A stretch of DNA of 64,000 nt from Leifsonia sp. PS1209 (GTDB taxonomy: Bacteria > Actinomycetota > Actinomycetes > Actinomycetales > Microbacteriaceae): positions 1,674,001-1,738,000 of the forward strand of contig NZ_CP051154.1 in assembly GCF_012317045.1 (NCBI RefSeq). The letters are read 5' to 3'. This document shows, one piece after another, positions 7,701 to 17,572 of the stretch; within the stretch, counting starts at the first letter, position 1; each line of letters starts with the position of its first letter. The notes under the pieces were generated by a model. That model was given only the letters and a program-made list of their open reading frames with translations, was not told the DNA's origin and ran no database searches. A program made the position numbers and the translations under genes.

Positions 7701-10633
7701 CGGACGATCGCCTTCTCGGTGGTGCTGTCTACGGGGTGTGCGGGGGCGGAGTGCTGGTGCACGGCGTGGTCGGCTGCGAGATGCTCGCCGCTGCCTGGCC
7801 GGTCCGTCCTGCCGAGCGAGGTCGGCACCACGCTGACCGGGAGCAGGTCGTCGAGTTCGGCGGGATCGACGCAACTGACGACGATGGCGAACGGCCGCTC
7901 GTCGTCCCGTGCGCGGTTGACCGCGTCGGAGAGCTCGTACCGGATGCGCCGGCGCTCCACCGGGTCTGTCACCGCATCGACGGCGTCGAGCGCGAGCAGC
8001 TGCGGGTGACCGGCGAGCGCGTTCCGCACGTCGTGCACGGGCGTCTCCGAGGTGCCGAGGCGCACGACGGCGGTGCGGGAACGCACGCCGGCGGCGCGGG
8101 TCGGCAGGACGAAGCCGGCCACCTTGATCGTGCCGGCATCCGGTTTGGTGCGTCCGGTGATCGCCATCAGCAGCGCGAGGGACGCCGTGCGGTCGTCGCC
8201 CTGCACGACCAGGACCTCGCCATCCGTGAGGCGGAACGACACGTCGGAGAACAGCGGCCGCTTCTTGGCGCTGATGGTCAGTCCGTCCGCTGCCGCGATG
8301 TAACGGCCGCCCGGCTCCGGCCAGTCGGCCAGGTCGAGCTCCTTCTGCAGGCCGTCGCCCTCGACGTCGAACGACGGCAGGATGCGGTCGAGCCAGCGCG
8401 GCATCCACCAGGCCTTCTCGCCGAGCAGCTGCAGCACGGCGGGCACCAGCGTCATCCGCACGATGAACGCGTCGACGAAGACGCCGACGGCGAGCCCGAG
8501 CGCGATCGGCTTGATCGACGTGTCGCCCTCGGGGACGAACGCGGCGAATACCGAGATCATGATGATCGCGGCGGCGGTCACCACCTTCGCCGACCCGACG
8601 AACCCGCTCTCGACAGCGCGCCTGGCGTTGCCGCCGTGCACGTAGTCCTCCCGGATGCGGCTGACCAGGAACACCTCGTAGTCCATCGCGAGCCCGAACA
8701 GCACGCCCATCAGGATGATCGGCATGAAGCTGATCACCGGCCCCGTCTTCGCGACGTTGAGCGCGTCCGACAGCCAGCCCCACTCGAACACGACCGTCAC
8801 GGCGCCGAACGCCGCGCCGACCGAGAGCAGGTAGCCGAGCGCCGCCTTGATCGGCACGGCGATCGACCGGAACACCATCGTCAGCAGCACCAGCGAGAGC
8901 CCGACGACCAGGATCCCGAACGGCAGCAGGGCGCCGCCGAGCCTGTCAGACACGTCGATCTGCGCGGCCGTGTTTCCGGTGACCTTGAGGTCCACGCCGT
9001 ACTCGTCCAGGAAGTGCTGGTGCTTCGCCCGGATGTCCGAGACGAGCTGCGCCGTCTTCTCCGAGTCTGGACCGGTGGTCGGGATGACCTGCACGACGCC
9101 GGTGTCCGCCGTCTGGTTCGGGGTCGCGAGCGGCACGGCGGCGACGCCGGGGAGGTCGGCGAGCTCGTCGCCGATCTTCGTCATCAGTCCGACGGGGTCC
9201 GTGCTGGAGATGATCGAGCCCGTGACGATCAACGGTCCGTTGTATCCGGGGCCGAAGTGCTCGGAGATGAGGTCGTATGCGATGCGCGCCGGGTCGTCCT
9301 CGGTGTGCGAGCCGGCGTCCGGGAGGGCGAGCCTCAGCTGGGCGGCGGGGATGGTGGCGACGCCGAGGATGGCGATGACGCCCACGATGGTGACGATCGG
9401 GAACCGGGTGACCGCCCGCACCCAGCCGCGGAAGAACCCGGGAGGGACGTCGGCCTTGGCCGCGTGCGCGAGGGTCGGCGCCGTGGCGCTGGGGACGGGT
9501 TCGTGCGTCTCGGGTGCTGCGCTTGTCGCCGCTGCGCCGGATGCGGCTCCCGCCCCGGATGCGCCCGCCGCCTTCGCCGCGCGCCGCGCCGCCCGCTTCG
9601 CCGCACGCCGTCCCGGCGTGATCCTCGCGCCGGCGAAGCCGAGCAGAGCGGGGGTGAGTGACAGCGAGATCAGCACCGCGATGGCGACCGCCGCCGACGC
9701 CGCGATGCCCATCGTGGTCAGGAACGGGATGTTCGCCACCGACAGCCCGACGAGCGCGATGATGACCGTGATCCCGGCGAACAGCACCGCGGACCCCGCC
9801 GTCGCGACCGAGCGGGCGGCGGACTCTTCCGGATCGACGCCGGCCTTCAGCTGACTCTGATGCCGGGAGATGATGAACAGCGAGTAGTCGATCCCGACCG
9901 CGAGCCCCAGCATGAGGGCGAGCAGCGGCGTCGTCGAGGAGATCGGCCCGAACAGCGTCGCGATGAAGATGAGCGCCATCGACAGCCCGACGCCGAGCAG
10001 CGCCGTGAGCAGCGGCATCCCCGCCGCCAGGAACGATCCGAAGGTGAGGATCAGGACGACGAGGGCGATGCCGACGCCGAGCAGCTCCGTGACGCTGAGC
10101 GTCGGCAGGCTCTGCGAGAACAGCTGCCCGCCCACGGCGACCTGTGACCCATCCGGAAGCTGCTTCTGGAGGTCGGCCCCCGCATCCTGGAGTGCCGTCT
10201 TGGTTTCGGCGGGAACGGTGGTGATCTGGCCCTTCAGCTGCACGGTGACGATGGCGGCGGACCCGTCGTCGGAGATGGAGCCCTTCACCTGCTTGCTGTA
10301 CGGGGAGGTGACGCCCGCGACGCCGTCGAGCTTCGCGAGGTCGGTCACGGCGGCGTCGACGGGCTGCTTCACGGACGCGTCGGTGACCGACTCGCCCTTC
10401 GGAGCGACGACGACGAGCTGCGCCGACGTGCCGCTGACCTGCGGGAACGTGCGGCTGAGGGTGTCGAGGGCTTCCTGCGACTCCGTGCCGGGGATGCTGA
10501 ACGAGTTGTCGGTGCCCTGGTTGAAGAGTACGGCGCCGCCGCCGAGGGCGACGAGGAGGACGATCCACAGGGAGACGACGAGCTTGCGGGCACGAAACGC
10601 CCAGCGGCCGATCGAATACAGAATCGAGGACAC
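7697..10633 (-). CDS. MMPL/RND-type transporter with degenerate ABC-like C-terminal domain
   Basis: A 978-residue permease. Each half has a first span, a large external loop and a five-span bundle; family motifs include LAVGIDYSLFIISRHQSQL in the first half and LFGLAMDYEVFLVSRIREDY in the second. An Ala/Arg-rich cytoplasmic linker joins the halves. From about residue 770 the protein continues into a domain laid out like an ABC nucleotide-binding domain (ADGLTISAKKRPLFSDVSF, then GEVLVVQGDDRTASLALLMA). The Walker A glycine-lysine is absent, the Walker B-like LLALDAVDAVTD lacks the catalytic Glu, and no LSGGQ is seen, so ATPase activity is unlikely. The GTG start has AGGAGAAC ahead. It shares an operator region with the divergent TetR. 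Confidence 0.88.
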   Translation of the reverse strand: MSSILYSIGRWAFRARKLVVSLWIVLLVALGGGAVLFNQGTDNSFSIPGTESQEALDTLSRTFPQVSGTSAQLVVVAPKGESVTDASVKQPVDAAVTDLAKLDGVAGVTSPYSKQVKGSISDDGSAAIVTVQLKGQITTVPAETKTALQDAGADLQKQLPDGSQVAVGGQLFSQSLPTLSVTELLGVGIALVVLILTFGSFLAAGMPLLTALLGVGLSMALIFIATLFGPISSTTPLLALMLGLAVGIDYSLFIISRHQSQLKAGVDPEESAARSVATAGSAVLFAGITVIIALVGLSVANIPFLTTMGIAASAAVAIAVLISLSLTPALLGFAGARITPGRRAAKRAARRAAKAAGASGAGAASGAAATSAAPETHEPVPSATAPTLAHAAKADVPPGFFRGWVRAVTRFPIVTIVGVIAILGVATIPAAQLRLALPDAGSHTEDDPARIAYDLISEHFGPGYNGPLIVTGSIISSTDPVGLMTKIGDELADLPGVAAVPLATPNQTADTGVVQVIPTTGPDSEKTAQLVSDIRAKHQHFLDEYGVDLKVTGNTAAQIDVSDRLGGALLPFGILVVGLSLVLLTMVFRSIAVPIKAALGYLLSVGAAFGAVTVVFEWGWLSDALNVAKTGPVISFMPIILMGVLFGLAMDYEVFLVSRIREDYVHGGNARRAVESGFVGSAKVVTAAAIIMISVFAAFVPEGDTSIKPIALGLAVGVFVDAFIVRMTLVPAVLQLLGEKAWWMPRWLDRILPSFDVEGDGLQKELDLADWPEPGGRYIAAADGLTISAKKRPLFSDVSFRLTDGEVLVVQGDDRTASLALLMAITGRTKPDAGTIKVAGFVLPTRAAGVRSRTAVVRLGTSETPVHDVRNALAGHPQLLALDAVDAVTDPVERRRIRYELSDAVNRARDDERPFAIVVSCVDPAELDDLLPVSVVPTSLGRTDRPGSGEHLAADHAVHQHSAPAHPVDSTTEKAIVR

Positions 10634-10676
10634 GCGTTCTCCTACATAATCGGCTACAGATCCAGTACGGGGGTTC

Positions 10677-10726
10677 GATACACCGTTGTATCCGATACCC
10701 GAATGTATCCGATACACTCGTGTATC
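10677..10726. promoter_or_regulatory. three phased 16-bp operators in the MMPL/TetR divergent region
   Basis: Three copies of GATAC(A/C)NNNNTGTATC begin at 10677, 10694 and 10711, that is, at an exact 17-bp period. The first (GATACACCGTTGTATC) and third (GATACACTCGTGTATC) are perfect inverted repeats in the arms; the middle copy has one changed arm base. They lie between the divergent MMPL gene (start 10633) and the tetR gene (start 10754). This is what a TetR dimer operator array would look like; the adjacent TetR is the obvious ligand (inference). Confidence 0.7.
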
Positions 10727-10753
10727 TGGAACTCGATTCAGGAAGGTTTCAGC

Positions 10754-11413
10754 TTGGAAACGACAGCTCTCAGAGACGAAGCGCCGGCCGAGTCGGCGCG
10801 CCGCCAGAAGACCCGCTCCCGCCTGCTCGACGCGGCTTTCGACATCTTCGCCGAGCACGGCGTCCACGCGGCCAGCGTCGAGATGATCACCGAGGCGGCC
10901 GGCTTCACCCGCGGCGCCTTCTACTCCAACTTCTCCACCAAGGAGGAGCTGTTCTTCGCGCTGATGGAGCGCGAGAAGACCATGCGCATCGAACAGCTGA
11001 ACGCCGGTGTCGCTCAGTACCTGGCGCCCAAGGTCGGAGACGGTGTGACCATCGGCGACGACGACGTCGTCGACATCGTCGCCAAGGTGCTCGAACTGCA
11101 GTCCGACGACCGTCGCTGGTGGCTCGTCCAGTCGGAGTTCCTGCTCCTCGCGATGCGCGACCCCGCCATCGCCGCCGACTTCGTGCGCTACCAGGACGGC
11201 TTCTTCTCCGAACTCACCGAGATCGTCGAGGCAGCGCTCGAGACGGCCAACCGCCGCTTCACCATCGCGCCGGAGGAAGCGGTGCGCGTGATCGCCGAAC
11301 TCTGCGCGAACGCCGAAGCCAGGGCGCTCCTCACTGGCGACGAGCGCGCCTTCTCCGAGCGCCTGTCGGCCAGCGTGCCCGCGGTGCTGCTGGCGCTGAC
11401 CGAGCGGGTGTGA
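10754..11413 (+). CDS. TetR family transcriptional regulator
   Basis: A 219-residue regulator. The N-terminal helix-turn-helix is RSRLLDAAFDIFAEHGVHAA then MITEAAGFTRGAFYSNFSTKEELF, a textbook TetR DNA-binding domain; the C-terminal ligand/dimer domain is unspecific. I chose the TTG at 10754 because CAGGAAGG lies 7-8 nt upstream and because the longer frame would start inside the operator array. It is transcribed away from the MMPL-YhgE operon over a region with three palindromic sites, so it very probably represses that operon and itself. Inducer unknown. Confidence 0.87.
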   Translation: METTALRDEAPAESARRQKTRSRLLDAAFDIFAEHGVHAASVEMITEAAGFTRGAFYSNFSTKEELFFALMEREKTMRIEQLNAGVAQYLAPKVGDGVTIGDDDVVDIVAKVLELQSDDRRWWLVQSEFLLLAMRDPAIAADFVRYQDGFFSELTEIVEAALETANRRFTIAPEEAVRVIAELCANAEARALLTGDERAFSERLSASVPAVLLALTERV

Positions 11414-11487
11414 GGCACAGCGCACACTGAGCCCAGCCACGGCGGACGTCGAGCGGGCGCCAAGGATGCGCAGGTAACGTTGATCGG

Positions 11488-12378
11488 ATGCGACGCAGAG
11501 CCATCGTCATCCCGATCATCGCCGTGGTCGTCGTCGGCGTGCTCGCCGGCGCAGCGGCCTTCGCGTGGTCGGCGACCTCGAACGCGCGTCACGACTCCCA
11601 GGACGGACGCCCCGTCGCCGCGCGCGAGACGCCGACGCCCACGCCCACCGTCGACCCGTTCCCGGATGAGCCGCTCACCCCGGAGACCCGCTACGTCGCG
11701 CTCGGCGACTCGTTCGCGGCCGGGATGGGCGCGGGCGGCGAGACGGGCAAGTGCGTGAGCAGCCCGAAGAGCTACCCGGACGTGTTCGCCGAGGAGTCCG
11801 GCGTCGACCTGATCGCGAACGCGTCGTGCAGCGGCGCCACCACCTCCGACCTGCTCAAGCGGCAGCTGATCGCCCTCGACGACCGCACCGACCTCGTCAC
11901 CCTCAGCATCGGAGGGAACGACCTCGGCGTCGCGGACATCGCGTCCGACTGTGCGGCGGGCAAGGCCATCCCGTGCCGCAACGAGCTGTCGAGCGCGCTC
12001 TCCCTGCTGAACGTGCTTCCCGACCGGCTGGATGCGGTCTACGCGGCGGTCGCGAAGGCCGCGCCGAACGCGCGCATCGTCGTCACCGGCTACGCGGTCA
12101 TGTACGACGCCTCCGACCCCAACGCCCCGGACTTCGGGATGGCCGCCGCCATCAACGCGGCGACCATCGGCCTCAACGAGGTCATCCACACCGCGGTCGA
12201 CGAGCAGAGGGCGAAAGGCGTGCCGATGACGTTCGTCGGCGTCGACTTCGAGGGACACGGCATCGGCAACAAGAACCCGTGGGTCAACACCTCGGGGTTC
12301 GCCGCCTTCCACCCGACGGCCGCCGGATACCGGGAGTACGCGCGGGCGCTCGTCAGGACGCTGGGGAAGGCGCAGTAG
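11488..12378 (+). CDS. secreted or membrane-anchored SGNH/GDSL-type hydrolase
   Basis: A 296-residue esterase-like protein. An N-terminal hydrophobic helix (AIVIPIIAVVVVGVLAGAAAF) with preceding Arg residues is a signal anchor or signal peptide, followed by a Thr/Pro-rich linker. The catalytic domain shows block I RYVALGDSFAAGMG (nucleophile Ser), block III SIGGNDLG and block V FHPTAAGY (catalytic His). Four Cys could form disulfides outside the cell, as in Streptomyces lipases of this group. Substrate unknown. A TAACGT box ends 7 nt before the ATG, suggesting a leaderless message. The 3' end overlaps the convergent gene by 26 bp. Confidence 0.87.
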   Translation: MRRRAIVIPIIAVVVVGVLAGAAAFAWSATSNARHDSQDGRPVAARETPTPTPTVDPFPDEPLTPETRYVALGDSFAAGMGAGGETGKCVSSPKSYPDVFAEESGVDLIANASCSGATTSDLLKRQLIALDDRTDLVTLSIGGNDLGVADIASDCAAGKAIPCRNELSSALSLLNVLPDRLDAVYAAVAKAAPNARIVVTGYAVMYDASDPNAPDFGMAAAINAATIGLNEVIHTAVDEQRAKGVPMTFVGVDFEGHGIGNKNPWVNTSGFAAFHPTAAGYREYARALVRTLGKAQ

Positions 12379-13165
12379 CCGACCCCGTGTTCTCGCGGGC
12401 GAACGCGGCGGTCTCGCGGAGCATCCCGAGCCGTTCGTCGTCGGTGCGCGCCTTGCGGGTGTTGACCTCGGCGACGATGCTGCCCGACCAGCGGCGGCCG
12501 GCGAGCATCCTGAGCACCTCAGCGACCGGTTCGCCGCCGTGGCCGGGGAGGAGGTGCTCGTCGAACACGCGGTTCTCGTCGAGCGGGCCCGACCCGTCGC
12601 AGAGGTGGACGTGGCGCAGACGGTCGCCGAGTTCGGTGGCCAGGGCGAGGGAGTCGACGCCGCTCAGCGCGGCGTGCGAGAAGTCGAGGGTCACCGCGTC
12701 GCAGTCCATCGCCGCGGGGTTCCAGCCGGGGGAGTACGCCGCGAGCGCCCTGCCTGCCAGCTTCCACGGGAACATGTTCTCCACCGCGATGGCGACGCCG
12801 CTCGCGTCGGCGGTCTCGCGGACGATCGCCAGGAAGTCCTCCGCGTAGCCGGACTGCCAGCGGAACGGTGGATGCACGACCACGGTGTCCGCGCCGACCT
12901 CCGCCGCCAGCTCGGCCGACTTCTCCAGCTTCACGCGCGGGTCGCGGCCCCAGACGAAGTGCGTCAGGAGCAGCACGGGCGCGTGGATGGAGAGGATGGG
13001 CATCCGGTAGCTGTCGGAGAGGGCGAGCAGTGCATCCGGGGACTGGGTGGTCTCGTCGCGGGTGACCATCACCTCGACGCCGTCGAAGCCCGCCTCGGCT
13101 GCCAGACGGAAACCGTGCTCGACGGCCAGCGGGTAGACGCACGACGTGCTCATGCCGATTCGCAT
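12353..13165 (-). CDS. sugar phosphate isomerase/epimerase family protein (TIM barrel)
   Basis: A 270-residue protein of the xylose-isomerase-like TIM barrel superfamily. Strands with metal-ligand patterns are visible: GFDGVEVMVTRDE, ILSIHAPVLLL, TVVVHPPFRWQSGY, IAVENMFPW, VTLDFSHAALSG, LRHVHLCDGSG and GSIVAEVNTRKA, giving Glu/Asp/His ligands for a divalent metal. Members include inositol-catabolism enzymes and endonuclease-IV-like proteins; no specific reaction can be named. TACAGT lies 10 nt upstream of the ATG on the minus strand. It converges on the SGNH hydrolase gene with a short overlap. Confidence 0.8.
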   Translation of the reverse strand: MRIGMSTSCVYPLAVEHGFRLAAEAGFDGVEVMVTRDETTQSPDALLALSDSYRMPILSIHAPVLLLTHFVWGRDPRVKLEKSAELAAEVGADTVVVHPPFRWQSGYAEDFLAIVRETADASGVAIAVENMFPWKLAGRALAAYSPGWNPAAMDCDAVTLDFSHAALSGVDSLALATELGDRLRHVHLCDGSGPLDENRVFDEHLLPGHGGEPVAEVLRMLAGRRWSGSIVAEVNTRKARTDDERLGMLRETAAFARENTGSATAPSPAS

Positions 13166-13305
13166 CACGCGCGACACTGTACCCACGCGCGCTGAACGCA
13201 GCATGACCGCCGCGCGAACGCGAGCCGCGCCGCCGCCGCGCCGCTGCCGGCCCGCCGCCGGGCCGCCGCCCCTGGGGAGGGCTAGAACACGCTGGTACCC
13301 TGGCA

Positions 13306-13311
13306 TACAGT
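13306..13311 (+). promoter_or_regulatory. -10 box of a probably leaderless otsA transcript
   Basis: TACAGT at 13306-13311 is followed by only 5 nt before the otsA ATG at 13317. A weak -35 candidate, TAGAAC, sits 17 nt upstream at 13283-13288. A transcript starting 6-7 nt after the -10 would begin at the start codon itself. Confidence 0.45.
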
Positions 13312-13316
13312 GCGCA

Positions 13317-14903
13317 ATGGCCGCGACCCGACGGATTGGACACACCATCTCACCCCACCGAACCTCCTCCACCAGCACGGAAACGACGACGGACACGACG
13401 ACGGACACCGAGACGTACGATCTCGTCATCGTCTCCAACAGACTCCCCGTCGACCGGGTCACCGACGACGACGGAACGGCGAGCTGGCGGCCGTCTCCCG
13501 GGGGACTCGTCGCCGCTCTGGAGCCCGTCATGCGGGCGGAGGACGGCGTCTGGATCGGCTGGGCGGGCGTCGCGGACGAGGACATCGACCCGTTCGAGGC
13601 GGACGGCATCAACATCCTGCCCGTGCGCCTCAGCGAGCAGGACCTGCAGGAGTACTACGAGGGCTTCTCCAACGACACCCTCTGGCCGCTCTACCACGAC
13701 GTGATCGCGCAGCCGAGCTTCCACCGCGAGTGGTGGGACACCTACGTGAAGGTCAACCAGCGCTTCGCCGATGCCGCCGCCGCCGTGTCGGCGAAGGGCG
13801 CCGTTGTCTGGGTGCACGACTACCAGCTGCAACTCGTCCCCGCCATGCTGAGGGCGCAGCGCCCTGACCTCGTGATCGGCTTCTTCAACCACATCCCGTT
13901 CCCGCCGTACGGCATCTACTCGCAGCTGCCGTGGCGCAGGCAGATCATCGACGGCCTGCTCGGCGCGGACGTGATCGGCTTCCAGCGGGTCGCGGACGCC
14001 GGCAACTTCTCCCGCGCCGTCCGGCGGCTGAAAGGCTACGAGACGCGCGGCCCGATCATCGAGGTGCCGATCGACACCGACGATCCGGATGCCGGGTCGC
14101 ACCGTCACGTGACCACCAACAAGCACGGGGGACTGGCCCGCACCGTCCTCGCCAGGCAGTTCCCGATCTCGATCGATGCCGAGCGGTACCAGGAGCTGGC
14201 GAAGCGGCCGGAGATCCAGGAGCGCGCCAGGCAGATCAGGGAAGAGCTCGGCAACCCGGAGAAGATCCTGCTCGGCGTCGACCGACTCGACTACACGAAG
14301 GGCATCGGGCACCGGCTCAAGGCGTTCGGCGAACTCCTCGCGGAGGGCAAGCTCGACTCGGAGCACGTCACGCTCGTGCAGGTCGCCAGCCCCAGCCGCG
14401 AGCGCGTCGAGACGTACATGCAGCTCCGCGACGAGATCGAGCTGACCGTCGGCCGCATCAACGGCGACTACTCCACCCTCGGCCACACCGCCATCGCCTA
14501 CCTGCACCACGGCTACCCGCGCGAGGAGATGGTCGCCCTCTACCTCGCGGCGGACGTGATGCTCGTCACCGCCCTCCGCGACGGGATGAACCTGGTCGCC
14601 AAGGAGTACGTCGCCACCCGCGCGGACGACGACGGCGTGCTGGTGCTCAGCGAGTTCGCCGGGGCGTCGGACGAACTGCGCCAGGCGCTCCTCATCAACC
14701 CGCACGACATCGAGGGGCTGAAGGAGACCATCCAGCAGGCGATCGCGATGCCGAGGAGGGAGAGGACACGCAGGATGCGCGCCCTGCGCAAGCGCGTCCT
14801 CACCAACGACGTGGCCAAGTGGTCCGCATCCTTCCTGGATGCTCTGACGCGCAGCGCGCACGGAGACCACCCGTTGCAGAACCCGCCCGTCAACCGGCGC
14901 TGA
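13317..14903 (+). CDS. otsA: alpha,alpha-trehalose-phosphate synthase (GT20)
   Basis: Transfers glucose from UDP- or ADP-glucose to glucose 6-phosphate to give trehalose 6-phosphate. The 528-residue protein has a Thr-rich extension of about 35 residues before the GT20 core (YDLVIVSNRLPVDRV). Key motifs are VWVHDYQLQLVPAMLR, FFNHIPFPPYGIYSQLPWR, the phosphate-binding GVDRLDYTKGIGHRL, VTALRDGMNLVAKEYVA and LSEFAGASDEL. The ATG at 13317 is the first after a TACAGT box; a later start within the extension is possible. It is followed 40 bp downstream by otsB, so both enzymes of the OtsAB trehalose route are probably made from one message. Confidence 0.94.
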   Translation: MAATRRIGHTISPHRTSSTSTETTTDTTTDTETYDLVIVSNRLPVDRVTDDDGTASWRPSPGGLVAALEPVMRAEDGVWIGWAGVADEDIDPFEADGINILPVRLSEQDLQEYYEGFSNDTLWPLYHDVIAQPSFHREWWDTYVKVNQRFADAAAAVSAKGAVVWVHDYQLQLVPAMLRAQRPDLVIGFFNHIPFPPYGIYSQLPWRRQIIDGLLGADVIGFQRVADAGNFSRAVRRLKGYETRGPIIEVPIDTDDPDAGSHRHVTTNKHGGLARTVLARQFPISIDAERYQELAKRPEIQERARQIREELGNPEKILLGVDRLDYTKGIGHRLKAFGELLAEGKLDSEHVTLVQVASPSRERVETYMQLRDEIELTVGRINGDYSTLGHTAIAYLHHGYPREEMVALYLAADVMLVTALRDGMNLVAKEYVATRADDDGVLVLSEFAGASDELRQALLINPHDIEGLKETIQQAIAMPRRERTRRMRALRKRVLTNDVAKWSASFLDALTRSAHGDHPLQNPPVNRR

Positions 14904-14943
14904 CCGGCGCGTACCCAGCCGCAGTATCACCTGAGAAAGAAGC

Positions 14944-15756
14944 ATGACAGAGACAGCCCCCGCAACACCGTCCGCCTCCGCCGTCGCCCTCGTCGACGCC
15001 CTCCGCGCGTTCGCGTCGGAGGAGCGCGTCCTCCTCGCCCTCGACTTCGACGGCACGCTCGCGCCGTTCGTCGACCGTCCCAAGGCGGCCAGGATGCTCC
15101 CGCAGGCCAAGGAGGCGCTCGACAGGCTCGAAGCCCTGCCGAACACCTGGGTCGCGTACATCTCCGGCCGACCGCTGTCGAGCCTCGAGATCGTGACGGA
15201 GGCCGATCCGGATGCGCTGCTCATCGGCTCGCACGGCGTCGAGATCCGGTTCGGCCGCGACGGCGTATCGCTCGACCTCAGCATCGACGAGCAGGAGACG
15301 CTGCAGAAGCTCGGAGACGTGCTCGGCGCGCTCGTGTCGTCCACGGAGGGAACGCGCCTGGAGACCAAGCCGGTCGGCTACGGCGTCCACTACCGGCTGC
15401 TCGGCGATGAGGAGGGCAAGAAGGTGGTCGAGGCCGCGTACGCCGCTGCCGCCTCGGTCAGCGACACGCTCACCATCCGCGACGGCAAGGACATCATCGA
15501 GTTCTCGGTGCGCGGCGCCAACAAGGGCGACGGCATCGAGCGCCTGCGCGAGTACACGAAGGCGACGGCCGTGCTGTTCGCCGGAGACGACGTGACGGAC
15601 GAGGACGGCTTCGCGGTGCTCCGCCCGGGCGCCGGAGACGTCGGCATCAAGGTGGGAGAAGGGGAGACGGCAGCGCAGTTCCGCCTCGCCGACGAGACCG
15701 CCGTCGCGACGATGCTGAGCCTGCTCGCGGACGCCAGGCAGTCCTCCACAGCCTGA
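14944..15756 (+). CDS. otsB: trehalose-6-phosphate phosphatase
   Basis: Dephosphorylates trehalose 6-phosphate to trehalose. The 270-residue HAD-superfamily protein has the nucleophile motif LLALDFDGTLAPFVD near residue 37, ISGRPLSSLE (motif II region), GSHGVEIRFG, the lysine-containing GANKGDGIERLREY, and the acidic motif FAGDDVTDEDGF. An AGAAAGAAGC purine-rich site precedes the ATG. It follows otsA, which supplies its substrate. The length is typical of the family. Confidence 0.93.
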   Translation: MTETAPATPSASAVALVDALRAFASEERVLLALDFDGTLAPFVDRPKAARMLPQAKEALDRLEALPNTWVAYISGRPLSSLEIVTEADPDALLIGSHGVEIRFGRDGVSLDLSIDEQETLQKLGDVLGALVSSTEGTRLETKPVGYGVHYRLLGDEEGKKVVEAAYAAAASVSDTLTIRDGKDIIEFSVRGANKGDGIERLREYTKATAVLFAGDDVTDEDGFAVLRPGAGDVGIKVGEGETAAQFRLADETAVATMLSLLADARQSSTA

Positions 15757-15828
15757 CCTCTTCGCGGGTTATCCACCGGTCTCGGTCATATGTTCAGAGC
15801 GGCATCCCGAACGTCCTAGAGTTGATCC

Positions 15829-17523
<1,695 letters not shown>

Positions 17524-17572
17524 CTCCGCTTCCTCGCATCATCCGTTTCGTACGTAAGGGACTCGCCCACAC

